From positions 1,054,001-1,118,000 of the forward strand of contig NZ_JANHDK010000001.1 in the NCBI RefSeq assembly GCF_024494725.1: 64,000 nt of DNA, read 5' to 3'. The notes under the pieces are model-generated. The model had not been told where the DNA came from, ran no database searches, and saw only the letters and a program-made list of their open reading frames with translations. This stretch comes from Haloplanus ruber. GTDB taxonomy: Archaea > Halobacteriota > Halobacteria > Halobacteriales > Haloferacaceae. Both the position numbers and the translations under genes were made by a program. Below, piece after piece: positions 8,414 through 19,405 of the stretch (within the stretch, counting starts at the first letter, position 1; every line of letters begins with the position of its first letter).

Positions 8414-8452
8414 ATGCGACGACCGACGCACACGGAGGAATTGCCGTGGTGA
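8414..8452 (+). CDS. Possible 12-residue leader peptide coupled to the symporter
   Basis: ATG at 8414 opens MRRPTHTEELPW and stops with TGA at 8450-8452, which overlaps the GTG start of the symporter as GTGA. The ATG is at the distance from the TATA core expected for a leaderless start. A GGAGG (8434-8438) inside the leader is correctly placed to reinitiate at the symporter GTG. The peptide has no recognisable function; its role would be translational coupling or attenuation. It could be coincidental, since short ORFs occur by chance. Confidence 0.4.
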   Translation: MRRPTHTEELPW

Positions 8453-9945
8453 GCACGACGACGTTGCTCGGGCTGCTGACCGTCGTCTTGCTCGCCTTCG
8501 CGGCGTTTGGCGCGTGGTACGCCCGGGGGCGCATCGAAACCGTCGAGGATTACCTCACCGCGCGGAACTCGGCCGGCGGTGGGACGCTGACCGCGACCAT
8601 CGTCGCGTCGAGCATGGGGGCGTGGATCCTGTTCAGTCCCGCGGAGGCCGGGGCGGCCTTCGGCGGGATCACCGCAGTCACCGGCTACGCCGCAGGGTCG
8701 GCGCTCGCACTCGCCGCCTTCGCCGTCGTCGGCCCTCGGATTCGGCGGCTCCTCCCTCGCGGCCACAGCCTCACCGAGTACGCCTACGCCCGCTACGGGA
8801 CGGCGATGTACGCCTACGTGCTCGTCGTTAGCGTCGCCTACATGTTCGTCTTCCTCGCCGCGGAGTTCACCGGCATCGCGAGCGCACTCTCGCTGGTCGC
8901 GGGGGTGCCCGGCTGGCAGACGGCGACGGTCGTCGGCGTCACCGTCCTCGCGTACACCGGCTACGGCGGTCTCCGGGCCAGCATCGTCACCGACACCGTC
9001 CAGACGGTGCTCATCCTCCCGCTCCTGATGGTGAGTGTCGTCGTCACGGTGCTGGCACTCGGCGGCACCGACGCTGCCCACGCCGCCGTCGTCGACGCCG
9101 CGCCGGAACTCCTGACCGTCGGCTCGGCCACCGGCCTGGAGTTTGGCGCCTACGTCGTCATCGCCGTCGTCGGCGCGGAGATGCTAAACCAGGCGTGGTG
9201 GCAGCGAGTCTACGCCGCGAGCGACGAGGGGACGCTCCGTCGCGCCTTCCTCGTCGCCGCCGTAGCCGTCGTCCCGATGGTGCTCTTGGCGGGCGTGTTC
9301 GGCCCCGTTGCCGTCGGCCTCGGCCTCGTCGAGGCGCCGGGGGACGCCAGTATCTCCTTTTTCCTCGTCGTGACGGAGGTGCTCCCCGACGCCGCCGTGA
9401 TCGTCGTGGCCGTCCTCGCCGTCCTGCTCGTGGTCTCTAGCGCCGACACGCTGTTTAACGCCATCGCGAGTGTCGTCACCGCGGACCTGCCGCGTCTCCT
9501 CGATATCTCCGGGGACCGCCTCACCGCGACCGCTCGCGGCGTGACCGTCGTCGTCGCCGCGGCCGCGACGGTCGTCGGCGCACAGGGATACTCCGTGCTC
9601 ACGCTCTTTCTCCTCGCCGACCTGCTCGCGGCGGCAACCTTCATCCCGCTTTTGCATGGTCTCTTCTCCCCGCGGGCGACGTCCGCCGGCGCCCTGACGG
9701 CGAGCCTCGTCGCCCTTGTCGTCGGCCTAGCCGTCTTCCCACCCGCCCGCGGTGTCCTGCCGCTCGCGGGGCTTCCGGCGGCCTCGTACTTCCGGTCGTT
9801 TTTCGGCGCCGCCGCCGTCTCGACGGCCCTGACCGTCGCGGCTGCCCAAGTCGGTGACGAGCGGTTCGACCTCGACCGCCTCGACCTGGCGATCCGGCGC
9901 CTCGACGACGAGGCGGCCGACGACTCGGGGGGTGAGGGGCGGTGA
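8449..9945 (+). CDS. Sodium:solute symporter (SSS family)
   Basis: About 498 residues with some 13 hydrophobic segments. The N-terminal region with VEDYLTARNSAGG followed by a Gly/Ala-rich helix is typical of SSS transporters, as is the later LPRGHSLTEYAYARYG. The family uses the sodium gradient to import substrates such as proline, pantothenate, acetate or urea; the substrate cannot be read here. GTG at 8449 (or 8446) is chosen because of the GGAGG at 8434-8438; the upstream in-frame extension to 8335 would run back over the GNAT stop. The stop overlaps the next small gene as GTGA. Confidence 0.88.
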   Translation: MSTTTLLGLLTVVLLAFAAFGAWYARGRIETVEDYLTARNSAGGGTLTATIVASSMGAWILFSPAEAGAAFGGITAVTGYAAGSALALAAFAVVGPRIRRLLPRGHSLTEYAYARYGTAMYAYVLVVSVAYMFVFLAAEFTGIASALSLVAGVPGWQTATVVGVTVLAYTGYGGLRASIVTDTVQTVLILPLLMVSVVVTVLALGGTDAAHAAVVDAAPELLTVGSATGLEFGAYVVIAVVGAEMLNQAWWQRVYAASDEGTLRRAFLVAAVAVVPMVLLAGVFGPVAVGLGLVEAPGDASISFFLVVTEVLPDAAVIVVAVLAVLLVVSSADTLFNAIASVVTADLPRLLDISGDRLTATARGVTVVVAAAATVVGAQGYSVLTLFLLADLLAAATFIPLLHGLFSPRATSAGALTASLVALVVGLAVFPPARGVLPLAGLPAASYFRSFFGAAAVSTALTVAAAQVGDERFDLDRLDLAIRRLDDEAADDSGGEGR

Positions 9946-10055
9946 CCATCTCCGCGCTCGGCTTCGCGGTCCTGATCTGGGGGTCGCTGGCGCTGGTCGC
10001 CGGCGTCTTTCTGTACGAACTGGCAGCGGTCTGGCGGGAGTACCGCCGGGCGTAA
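9942..10055 (+). CDS. Symporter small accessory membrane protein (37 residues)
   Basis: The GTG start overlaps the symporter stop by four bases (GTGA). The product has one transmembrane helix (about residues 4-25, FAVLIWGSLALVAGVFLYEL) followed by a basic tail, REYRRA. Tiny single-span partners encoded directly after SSS or NSS transporters are known in bacteria and archaea (MetS-like, or annotated symporter small accessory protein). Overlap, membrane topology and position-specific basic tail make it likely to be a real subunit that stabilises or regulates the transporter. Confidence 0.7.
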   Translation: MTISALGFAVLIWGSLALVAGVFLYELAAVWREYRRA

Positions 10056-10116
10056 CGCGCGGCAGCCGGCCGTCGCCGACGACGGTCGGTGGTCCGCGGA
10101 TAGACCGGAGAGTGCC

Positions 10117-12111
<1,995 letters not shown>

Positions 12112-12141
12112 ATGTCAAGATAGAATTTCCAATCATTCGTG

Positions 12142-12151
12142 ATAAATTTAC
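12142..12151 (-). promoter_or_regulatory. TATA promoter of acs
   Basis: On the reverse strand the core TAAATTTATC lies 31-40 bases before the acs ATG at 12111. The whole stretch 12112-12150 is unusually AT-rich for this genome. Only a very short 5' leader would remain. Confidence 0.6.
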
Positions 12152-12263
12152 GCCATGGCGTCCGGTGATGCCCCGACTCGCCGGCTACTGGGCCGGTAGG
12201 AAGTTCGAAACAGCGCAGATTGGCCGCCGTACGGCCGGTATTGCGGGAACCCGAACTATTCAG

Positions 12264-12274
12264 AAGGCTTTTGA
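12264..12274 (+). promoter_or_regulatory. TATA-like promoter of korAB
   Basis: AAGGCTTTTGA is centred about 33 bases before the ATG at 12302. The GGCTTTT form recurs before other starts in this window (for example 39540, 48915, 63454) at the same spacing, which supports it as a core element. Confidence 0.5.
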
Positions 12275-12301
12275 CCGATCCGGCGATACGTCCCACATAA
12301 C

Positions 12302-14074
12302 ATGCCTGCGGACTTCAACTGGGCAATCGGTGGAGAAGCCGGCGACGGCATCAACTCTACCGGGAAAATCTTCGCCCAGGCGCTTTCGAGGGCCGGTCGG
12401 CACGTGTTCACCTCCAAGGACTTCGCGTCTCGCATTCGGGGCGGGTACACGGCGTACAAGGTCCGCACGTCGGTAGATCAGGTACAGAGCGTCGTCGACC
12501 GCCTCGATGTGCTCATCGCACTCACGCAACGGACAATCGACGAGAACATCGACGAACTCCACGAGGGCAGCGTCATCATCTACGACGGGGACCGAACGAC
12601 GATGGAGGGTGTCGAGATTCCCGACGAGATGATCGGCTTGGACGTCCCGTTGCAGGCGCTCGCCGAGGAGGCCGGCGGCGCCATCATGCGGAACGTCGTT
12701 GCGCTCGGGGCCGCGTGTGCGGTGGGCGAATTCCCCATCGCGAACCTCGACAGCGCCCTCGAAAAGCGGTTCGGCGACAAGGGGGCCGCCATCGTCGAGA
12801 ACAACAAGAACGCCGCCCGAAAGGGGAAAGAGTACGTCCACGACAACTACGACGAGGAGTTCGGATTCGAACTGGAGTGTACCGACGAGAACTACGTCCT
12901 TCTGAACGGGGACGAGGCCATCGGGATGGGCGCTATCGCCGCTGGCTGTCGATTCTACGCCGGCTACCCCATCACACCCGCGACGGACGTGATGGAGTAC
13001 CTCACGGGACGGATCGAACAGTACGGCGGCCACGTCGTCCAGGCCGAGGACGAACTCTCGGCGATCAACATGGCGCTCGGTGCCGCCCGCGCCGGCGCCC
13101 GGTCGATGACCGCCACCTCCGGTCCCGGAATCGACCTCATGGCCGAGACGTTCGGTCTGGTCGCCACCAGCGAGACGCCGCTGGTCATCTGTAACGTGAT
13201 GCGCTCGGGACCCTCGACCGGGATGCCCACCAAACAGGAGCAGGGCGACCTGAACGCGATGCTCTACGGCGGGCACGGCGAGGTGCCGCGGTTCGTCCTC
13301 GCGCCAACGACCGTCGCCGAGTGCTTCCACAAGACCGTCGAGGCGTTCAACCTCGCGGAGAAGTACCAACTACCCGTCTACCTGACCGCCGACCTCTCGC
13401 TTGCGGTCACCGAACAGACCTACCCGCCCGAGGAGTTCGACATGGACGCCGTCGACATCGAGCGTGGCAAGGTCGTCGACGAGGAGACGGTTGGCGAGTG
13501 GCAGGACGAGTCGGGGCGGTTCAAGCCCCACGCCCTCACCGACGACGGGATCAGCCCCCGTGCGTTCCCGGGGACCGAGGGTGGTGTCCACATGTCCACC
13601 GGCCTCGAACACGACGAACTCGGGCGCCGAACCGAGGAAACCGACATGCGCGTCCAGCAGGTCGACAAGCGGACCCGAAAAGTCCAGACGGCCAGAGAGC
13701 GCGAACCGTTCGAGCCACGCGAGTTCGGCGACGCCGACGCGGACACACTCGTCGTCTCGTGGGGGTCGAACGAGGGGGCGCTGATCGAGGCAAAGTCCTT
13801 CCTCGACGAGGAGGGAATCGACGCCCGCTATCTCTCGGTGCCCTACATCTTCCCGCGGCCGGACCTGACCGAGGCCGTCGAGGCGGCCGAGGAGACCATC
13901 GTCGTCGAGTGTAACGCGACAGGACAGTTCGCGGATCTGGTCGAACACGACACGCTGACGCGGGTGACCCGCATCAACAAGTACGACGGCGTCCGCTTCA
14001 AGGCGGACGAACTCGCCGAGCGAATCGCGGACGTGCTGGCGACCGACGAGGGAGCCGAGGAGGCCACCGCATGA
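12302..14074 (+). CDS. korA: 2-oxoacid:ferredoxin oxidoreductase, alpha subunit (gamma-alpha fusion)
   Basis: 590 residues. The N-terminal 190 form the gamma domain, beginning with GGEAGDGINSTGK. From about residue 200 comes the alpha (pyrimidine-binding) domain with the YPITPAT motif at 222-228. The complex oxidatively decarboxylates 2-oxoglutarate or pyruvate to the acyl-CoA and reduces ferredoxin; Halobacteria use it instead of the dehydrogenase multienzyme complexes. Which 2-oxoacid is preferred cannot be decided from sequence. Its stop overlaps the korB start as ATGA. Confidence 0.94.
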   Translation: MPADFNWAIGGEAGDGINSTGKIFAQALSRAGRHVFTSKDFASRIRGGYTAYKVRTSVDQVQSVVDRLDVLIALTQRTIDENIDELHEGSVIIYDGDRTTMEGVEIPDEMIGLDVPLQALAEEAGGAIMRNVVALGAACAVGEFPIANLDSALEKRFGDKGAAIVENNKNAARKGKEYVHDNYDEEFGFELECTDENYVLLNGDEAIGMGAIAAGCRFYAGYPITPATDVMEYLTGRIEQYGGHVVQAEDELSAINMALGAARAGARSMTATSGPGIDLMAETFGLVATSETPLVICNVMRSGPSTGMPTKQEQGDLNAMLYGGHGEVPRFVLAPTTVAECFHKTVEAFNLAEKYQLPVYLTADLSLAVTEQTYPPEEFDMDAVDIERGKVVDEETVGEWQDESGRFKPHALTDDGISPRAFPGTEGGVHMSTGLEHDELGRRTEETDMRVQQVDKRTRKVQTAREREPFEPREFGDADADTLVVSWGSNEGALIEAKSFLDEEGIDARYLSVPYIFPRPDLTEAVEAAEETIVVECNATGQFADLVEHDTLTRVTRINKYDGVRFKADELAERIADVLATDEGAEEATA

Positions 14075-14934
14075 GTTCCAACGTTCGATTCACCGACTTC
14101 AAATCCGACGCACAGCCCACCTGGTGTCCCGGATGCGGCGACTTCGGGACCATGAACGGCATGATGAAGGCACTGGCCGAAACCGGCAACAGTCCCGACG
14201 AGACGTTCATCGTCGCCGGCATCGGCTGTTCCGGTAAGATCGGGACGTACATGCGATCCTACGCCATCCACGGCGTCCACGGCCGAGCGCTCCCGGTCGG
14301 CGCCGGCGCCAAACTCGCCAACCCCGACATCGAGGTGATGGTCGCGGGCGGCGACGGCGACGGCTACTCCATCGGCGCTGGGCACTTCATCCACGCCGTC
14401 CGCCGCAACGTCGACATGACCTACGTCGTCATGGACAACCGCATCTACGGACTCACCAAGGGGCAGGCCTCGCCGACCAGCCGCGAGGACTTCGAGACGT
14501 CGACGACCCCCGAGGGTCCCCAGCAACCCCCGGTTAATCCGCTTGCGCTCGCGCTCGCTGCCAGCGGCACCTTCATCGCCCAGTCGTTCTCGACGGACGC
14601 CCAGCGCCACGCGGAAATCGTCAAGCAGGCCGTCGAACACGACGGCTTCGGCTTCGTCAACGTGTTCTCACCCTGCGTGACGTTCAACGACGTGGACACG
14701 TACGACTACTTCCGGGATCACATCGTCGACCTCGACGATACCGATCACGATCCGACGAGCTACGAGGACGCTCGCTCGCGCATCCTCGATCCGGGCAAGG
14801 AGTACCAGGGCGTCTTCTACCGGGACGAGGACTCCGCGCCCTACGAGCGGAGCCACGGTGTCGACGCCGATATGTCAGACATCCCCGACGGCGCACCCGA
14901 GGACGCGATGGACCTCGTCCGCGAGTTCTACTGA
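14071..14934 (+). CDS. korB: 2-oxoacid:ferredoxin oxidoreductase, beta subunit
   Basis: 287 residues. It binds thiamine diphosphate: GDGDG at 94-98 with the terminal Asn at about 123 (VMDNRIYGLTKGQ) forms the TPP motif. Cys19, Cys22 (WCPGCGDFG) and Cys53 (GIGCSGK) are ligands of the single [4Fe-4S] cluster in two-subunit enzymes. No ferredoxin-like delta domain is fused or encoded nearby, as expected for the haloarchaeal alpha2beta2 type. Overlaps korA by four bases. Confidence 0.95.
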   Translation: MSSNVRFTDFKSDAQPTWCPGCGDFGTMNGMMKALAETGNSPDETFIVAGIGCSGKIGTYMRSYAIHGVHGRALPVGAGAKLANPDIEVMVAGGDGDGYSIGAGHFIHAVRRNVDMTYVVMDNRIYGLTKGQASPTSREDFETSTTPEGPQQPPVNPLALALAASGTFIAQSFSTDAQRHAEIVKQAVEHDGFGFVNVFSPCVTFNDVDTYDYFRDHIVDLDDTDHDPTSYEDARSRILDPGKEYQGVFYRDEDSAPYERSHGVDADMSDIPDGAPEDAMDLVREFY

Positions 14935-14976
14935 GGCCGTCGGCGGTCGGCCGTTCTCGTCCCCGTTCAGCAAGAC

Positions 14977-14986
14977 TGATTATGCT
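14977..14986 (+). promoter_or_regulatory. TATA promoter of the flavoprotein gene
   Basis: TGATTATGCT is centred about 24 bases before the ATG at 15005. That spacing supports 15005 as the start rather than the longer frame that runs back into korB. Confidence 0.55.
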
Positions 14987-15004
14987 CTCGTGGTATCGAA
15001 AGAT

Positions 15005-16240
15005 ATGTCCGACCGTTTCGATGTGATCGTCGCCGGCGCGGGGCCCGCCGGGGCCCAGTGTGCGCGCGACCTTGCTCAGCGGGATTACGACGTTCTCGTC
15101 CTCGAAGCCGAATCCGAGGACGGCTTCCCCCGCCAGAGCAACAAGTCGACCGCCGGAACCTTCCCTTCGATGATGGCCTCCTTCGGCGTGCCCGACGAGG
15201 TGGTGATGAACTACACCGACGACGTGGTACTGGAGTCGCCGAACGATCACTACGTCCAGCATCAACCCGGCGCCGTTCTGGAGTTCGCGGCGTTCAAGCA
15301 GTGGCTGGTCCGGGAGGGCCGGTCGGAGGGGGCGACCTACCGGTTCGACGCCCGCGTGAACGGGCCGATCATGGAGGACGGCGACATCGCCGGCGTCCGG
15401 TACGCGGGTGACGCGGAGGCGTACGCCGACATCGTCGTCGACGCGACGGGACCGGCCGCACCGCTCGCCCGGGAACTCGGCGTGAGCGACCTGAAGCGGG
15501 AACAACAGGCTATCGGCATCGAGTGGGAGATGTCCGGTGTCGACGTCGACCACCCGGAGTATGCCGATCTGCGGGACACGATGATGCTCCGCCTCGACCA
15601 CGAGTACGCGCCCGGCGGCTACTCCTGGATCTTCCACACCGGCGGCGACACCGCGAAGGTCGGCCTCTGTTACATCCAAAACGAGAGCCACGAACGGTAC
15701 AGTCGCGACGGGGCGAACATCGACGACTACCTCACCCACTGGCTCGAAACGGACCCTCGTTTCGCCGACGCCGAACAGATCACCGAGAAACAGCAACACC
15801 GCGGCTCGGCCCACATCCAGATGCCCGGGCGCCTCTGTACGGACGGCTTCATGGCTATCGGCGACACGGTGCCGACCATCGACCCGCTCTGGGGCGAGGG
15901 GATCCACAAGGGGATGAAGTCGGGGCGGATGGCCGCCATCACCGCCGACCGGTGTTTCACCGAGGCCGATCCGGACACGTCCGCGGAGGCGATGTCCGTC
16001 TACAGCAAACTGTGGCACAGCGAGGTTGCCCCCCGGATGCGCGAGCGTCTGTTGATGACCGAACTCCTCTATCTCGCCCCCAACGACCGGTACGACACGC
16101 TGATGGACGACCTCCAGAGCGCCGACGACGGCACGCTGGCGAAGGCAAACGCGGGTAACGTCCGCGCGATGATGAAACTCATCCACCTCGGTGACCTGCC
16201 CCTGTTGGGCAGGTTTGGCCGCGAGCGACTGGCCGGGTAG
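15005..16240 (+). CDS. Geranylgeranyl-reductase-family FAD oxidoreductase
   Basis: 411 residues. The Rossmann FAD-binding motif GAGPAG is at 11-16, with the acidic end of strand 2 in VLVLEAE. A second FAD contact, GDTVPTIDPLWGEGIHKGM, sits around residue 290. This is the architecture of archaeal digeranylgeranylglycerophospholipid reductases and FixC-like proteins, which saturate the isoprenoid chains of ether lipids or quinones. The last contact usually reads closer to GDAA..xNPxxGGGI, so it may be a paralogue with another substrate. It has its own promoter after korB. Confidence 0.82.
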   Translation: MSDRFDVIVAGAGPAGAQCARDLAQRDYDVLVLEAESEDGFPRQSNKSTAGTFPSMMASFGVPDEVVMNYTDDVVLESPNDHYVQHQPGAVLEFAAFKQWLVREGRSEGATYRFDARVNGPIMEDGDIAGVRYAGDAEAYADIVVDATGPAAPLARELGVSDLKREQQAIGIEWEMSGVDVDHPEYADLRDTMMLRLDHEYAPGGYSWIFHTGGDTAKVGLCYIQNESHERYSRDGANIDDYLTHWLETDPRFADAEQITEKQQHRGSAHIQMPGRLCTDGFMAIGDTVPTIDPLWGEGIHKGMKSGRMAAITADRCFTEADPDTSAEAMSVYSKLWHSEVAPRMRERLLMTELLYLAPNDRYDTLMDDLQSADDGTLAKANAGNVRAMMKLIHLGDLPLLGRFGRERLAG

Positions 16241-16368
16241 CGTCGCGTGACGCGGGGAGAGACCCCGACCCGAAGCGCTCTCGTAATCGAAGACACGACG
16301 GACAGGGGGTACCGGCACGAACCGATCCTTCCACAACTCCTTTCGGCGTCTCGGCCCTCGATTCGGAT

Positions 16369-17190
16369 ATGTCTCAATCCAACAGCGACGTGCAGCGGTC
16401 GAGCGGGATGCCGGTTCTCGGACTCGGAACGTGGCAGAACACCACACCACAGGAGTGTGCGGACGCGGTGGCGACGGCCCTGGATATGGGCTACCGCCAC
16501 ATCGACACGGCACAGGCCTACGACAACGAGGAACACGTCGGCGACGGCATCGCGCAGGCGTCGGTCCCGCGCGAGGACGTGTTCCTGGCGACGAAGGTAT
16601 GGATCGACAACCTCGCGCCCGAGGACGTTCGGGAGACGACCGAGCGGAGTCTGGAGAAACTCGGCGTCGACGCCGTCGACCTGCTCTACATCCACTGGCC
16701 GGCGCGGGCGTATGACCCCGCCGAGACCCTCGGGGCCTTCGACGACCTGTACGACGACGGCCTGATCGACCGAATCGGGATCAGCAACTTCGAACCCGAA
16801 CAGGTGACCGAGGCCGTCGAGACGGCCGAAGCACCCATCTTCGCAAACCAGGTCGAGTGTCACCCGCTGCTCCCCCAAGAGGAACTGCGCGCCCACTGCG
16901 CTGACCTCGGGATCGAGGTAGTGGCCTACTCGCCGCTGGCCCGCGGTGAGGTGTTCGACGTGCCGGAGATTCAGGCCGTCGCCGAGAAACACGGCGTCAG
17001 CGAGGCGCAGGTGTCGCTCGCTTGGCTCCGCGAGAAGGGCGTGACCGCCATCCCGAAGGCGACCGGTGAGGAGCACGTCCGCGACAACTGGGCGTCGCGG
17101 ACGCTCACTCTCGACGACGAGGACGTGGCGAAACTCGACGGCATCGACCGCCGGGAGCGGATGGTCGACCCCGACTTCGCCCCCTGGTAG
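16369..17190 (+). CDS. Aldo/keto reductase
   Basis: 273 residues. All four catalytic residues are visible: Asp46, Tyr51 (DTAQAYDNEEHVG), Lys76 (FLATKVW) and His109 (LLYIHWP). Conserved ISNF and PLARG segments follow. It reduces aldehydes or ketones with NADPH in the cytoplasm and resembles the 2,5-diketogluconate reductase / AKR5 group. It appears monocistronic; I see no strong TATA element in 16241-16368. Confidence 0.92.
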   Translation: MSQSNSDVQRSSGMPVLGLGTWQNTTPQECADAVATALDMGYRHIDTAQAYDNEEHVGDGIAQASVPREDVFLATKVWIDNLAPEDVRETTERSLEKLGVDAVDLLYIHWPARAYDPAETLGAFDDLYDDGLIDRIGISNFEPEQVTEAVETAEAPIFANQVECHPLLPQEELRAHCADLGIEVVAYSPLARGEVFDVPEIQAVAEKHGVSEAQVSLAWLREKGVTAIPKATGEEHVRDNWASRTLTLDDEDVAKLDGIDRRERMVDPDFAPW

Positions 17191-17199
17191 GCACGGCCG

Positions 17200-18324
17200 C
17201 TACGAGCGGTCGGCCGTCTCGGCGTCGGCCTCGGCGTCCTCTTTTGGGTTGTCGGCGACGTTCGCGGCCACCCGGACGCCGGCCAGCGAGACGACGATGG
17301 CCGAGACGACAAAGAGAGCGAGCCGTTCGGTTGCCGGGACCCCGACCCCGAGAAGCTGAAGATTCCGGAGAACGCCCTCGCGTTCGAGAAAGTAGCCGGC
17401 GAACCCGCGGACGACGAGGCCGAGGGCGACGACGCCGAACGGGAGATTCAGATACGGACGTGGCACGCGATCCGAGTCGATGAGTTCGTCGAGGAGACGA
17501 CCGGCGCTGGCCGTAAGCGCCGCCAGCGCCAGCCACGGAATGGCGCTGTACGCGAACTGCATGACCGGAACGAGGACGCCCTCCGCAGTCGTCTCGACGG
17601 CGAGGACCCCGAGGAAGGCGCCGACGAGGGCGAGACCGCCGGCGACGGCGTAGGTGACGACCGACACCTGTCCGGAGTACAGCGCCTCTTGGATCCGGTC
17701 GGGAAGGCGCGCGACGTACGTATCGATGGCGAGGCCCTTGTACAGCACCGCGGCACCGAGCAGCGAGGCAAGCCCTGCGAACGCCACGGGGAGTGAGAAC
17801 CGCACGAGCAACACCGGGAGGAGAAGCAGGCCGACCCCAAGCGGAACCAGCACGGTCGACCGGAGTTCCTCGTCGGCGAGAAACTGCTTGAGGAGGTAGT
17901 ACGTAGATTCGATGTCGCGGGCCTGCCTGACGACGACCCGGTCGACGGAGTCGACGGGCAGGCGGCTCTCGACGATGGGAATCAGGCGTTCGTCGTCGGC
18001 GCTGTCGGTGACGATGATCGCCGAATCGGGGGCGTGGCGGTCGAGGAGTTCGTCGATCTGTGAAGCCACCGAGCGGTCGGCGCCAACCGTGGAGTCACCG
18101 GACCCTGAGACGACAGCGACCACAGCCTCCTCGTCGTCGTTCCGGAGGTCGCGGGTGACACGGAGCGCCTCCAGGAGACAGTTGACCGTCGAGTCCTCGG
18201 GGTCGGCGAGACCGACCTCCGTCACCAGCGCCTGCATCGCGTCCCACCCGTCGACGGGCATCGACACGCCAACCGTCCGCCCGATGTCGTCGGCGCGGTC
18301 GACACACAGGACGAGTGTCGTCAC
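17200..18324 (-). CDS. DUF373 family membrane protein
   Basis: 374 residues from a GTG start. The N-terminal 150 residues are soluble, beginning TTLVLCVDRADDIG, which is the hallmark of archaeal DUF373. The C-terminal part has about six membrane spans. The start is set by a TATA core centred 26 bases upstream (near 18350); the longer frame to 18465 runs into sppA. Function is unknown. It lies directly downstream of, and on the same strand as, the sppA protease. Confidence 0.85.
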   Translation of the reverse strand: MTTLVLCVDRADDIGRTVGVSMPVDGWDAMQALVTEVGLADPEDSTVNCLLEALRVTRDLRNDDEEAVVAVVSGSGDSTVGADRSVASQIDELLDRHAPDSAIIVTDSADDERLIPIVESRLPVDSVDRVVVRQARDIESTYYLLKQFLADEELRSTVLVPLGVGLLLLPVLLVRFSLPVAFAGLASLLGAAVLYKGLAIDTYVARLPDRIQEALYSGQVSVVTYAVAGGLALVGAFLGVLAVETTAEGVLVPVMQFAYSAIPWLALAALTASAGRLLDELIDSDRVPRPYLNLPFGVVALGLVVRGFAGYFLEREGVLRNLQLLGVGVPATERLALFVVSAIVVSLAGVRVAANVADNPKEDAEADAETADRS

Positions 18325-18343
18325 GCTCGTGAGAACTATCCAC

Positions 18344-18356
18344 GGGGATAAATATC
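18344..18356 (-). promoter_or_regulatory. TATA promoter of the DUF373 gene
   Basis: Reverse-strand core GAGATATTTATCC, centred near 18350, is 26 bases before the GTG at 18324. It decides the start codon and indicates separate transcription from sppA. Confidence 0.65.
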
Positions 18357-18373
18357 TCCCGTCCGGCTGCCGA

Positions 18374-19369
18374 TCAGAAGCGGAGCCGGAAGCCCTGTTC
18401 GTCGTCGACGAGGGTGCCGGCCACGCCGGCGCCAAACGCGTAGGCGACGGCCGTCGCGCCGCCACGGAAGCGCTCGGTCAGCCCTCGGTCGGGTTCGAAC
18501 TCGCGGACCGACACCTCCTCGTCGAGCAGGTCCGCGACGTGGTCCTCGACGTCGTCTCGGTCGCCGAGTTCGTCGACCAGCCCCAGTTCGTGGGCGTCGT
18601 CGCCGAGGTAGATCCGAGCCTCGGTGTCCCGGACCACCGCGGGGTCCATCCCCCGGCCCTCGGCGACGCGCTCGACGAAGTCCTCGTAGAACCCGTCGAT
18701 GAGACCCTGGAGATACTCGCGCTCGTCCGCCGAGAGTTCCTTCAGAGGGGTTCCCGCGTCCTTGTACTCGCCGGCCGCGAAGCGCTCGTAGGAGACGCCC
18801 AACTCGTCGGCCAACTCGGAGACGTTCACCCGCGAGCCGATGACGCCGATGCTTCCGACGATGCTCGCCTGTCGCGCCCAGAGTTCGTCACAGCCGCTGG
18901 CGATCCAGTAGCCACCGCTGGCACAGACGTCGGTCGCGTAGGCGACGGTCGGGCCGTCGAAGTCGGCGGCAGCCCGGCGAATATCGTCGCTCGGGACGAC
19001 TTCACCGCCCGGCGTGTCGAGTTTCACTAGCAACGCCTCGGCGGCGTCGTCCTCGTCGGCACGCTCGATCTGTTCGACGATGTCGTCGGCCGTCGAGCCG
19101 ATACCGCCGGGGAGCGGCCCGGGCGCCGATCCATCGCGGGTGATCGGTCCGTCGACCGCCACCTCGGCGGCGTTGTAATCCGGGAAAATCGAGTCGGCCA
19201 GACCGCCGGCGGTACGGGCGCCGATGACCACGACGCCGGTGGTCACCAACAGCCCGAGGAGGTCCGCGAGCGATCCGGGGAGGACCACGAAAAGCAGGAA
19301 TCCAAGCACCGCCGCGACCACCACGCCGCCGACCACGATCACGGCCCGGCCGACGTCGTCCTCACTCAC
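18374..19369 (-). CDS. sppA: Signal peptide peptidase SppA (peptidase family S49)
   Basis: 331 residues with a GTG start. One or two N-terminal membrane helices (about 9-30 and 36-52) anchor it with the catalytic domain probably outside. The catalytic dyad is Ser151 in CASGGYW and Lys203 in GEYKDAGTP, both conserved in archaeal SppA. The oxyanion region DTPGGEV is at 118-124. It degrades cleaved signal peptides in the membrane. A six-codon ORF (MVSKRE) from ATG at 19382 overlaps the GTG start region. Confidence 0.92.
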   Translation of the reverse strand: MSEDDVGRAVIVVGGVVVAAVLGFLLFVVLPGSLADLLGLLVTTGVVVIGARTAGGLADSIFPDYNAAEVAVDGPITRDGSAPGPLPGGIGSTADDIVEQIERADEDDAAEALLVKLDTPGGEVVPSDDIRRAAADFDGPTVAYATDVCASGGYWIASGCDELWARQASIVGSIGVIGSRVNVSELADELGVSYERFAAGEYKDAGTPLKELSADEREYLQGLIDGFYEDFVERVAEGRGMDPAVVRDTEARIYLGDDAHELGLVDELGDRDDVEDHVADLLDEEVSVREFEPDRGLTERFRGGATAVAYAFGAGVAGTLVDDEQGFRLRF

Positions 19370-19405
19370 GTTTGCTCACCATACGCACTGCTGGGGAACG
19401 GATCG

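Noticed and set aside
8335-8448. Upstream in-frame extension of the symporter
   Set aside because: It overlaps the end of the GNAT gene and the promoter; a GGAGG and the overlapping leader stop favour 8449.
14684-16513. 609-codon reverse ORF across korB and the flavoprotein gene
   Set aside because: Antisense of two confident genes; composition is Arg/His/Gly-rich with no recognisable fold.
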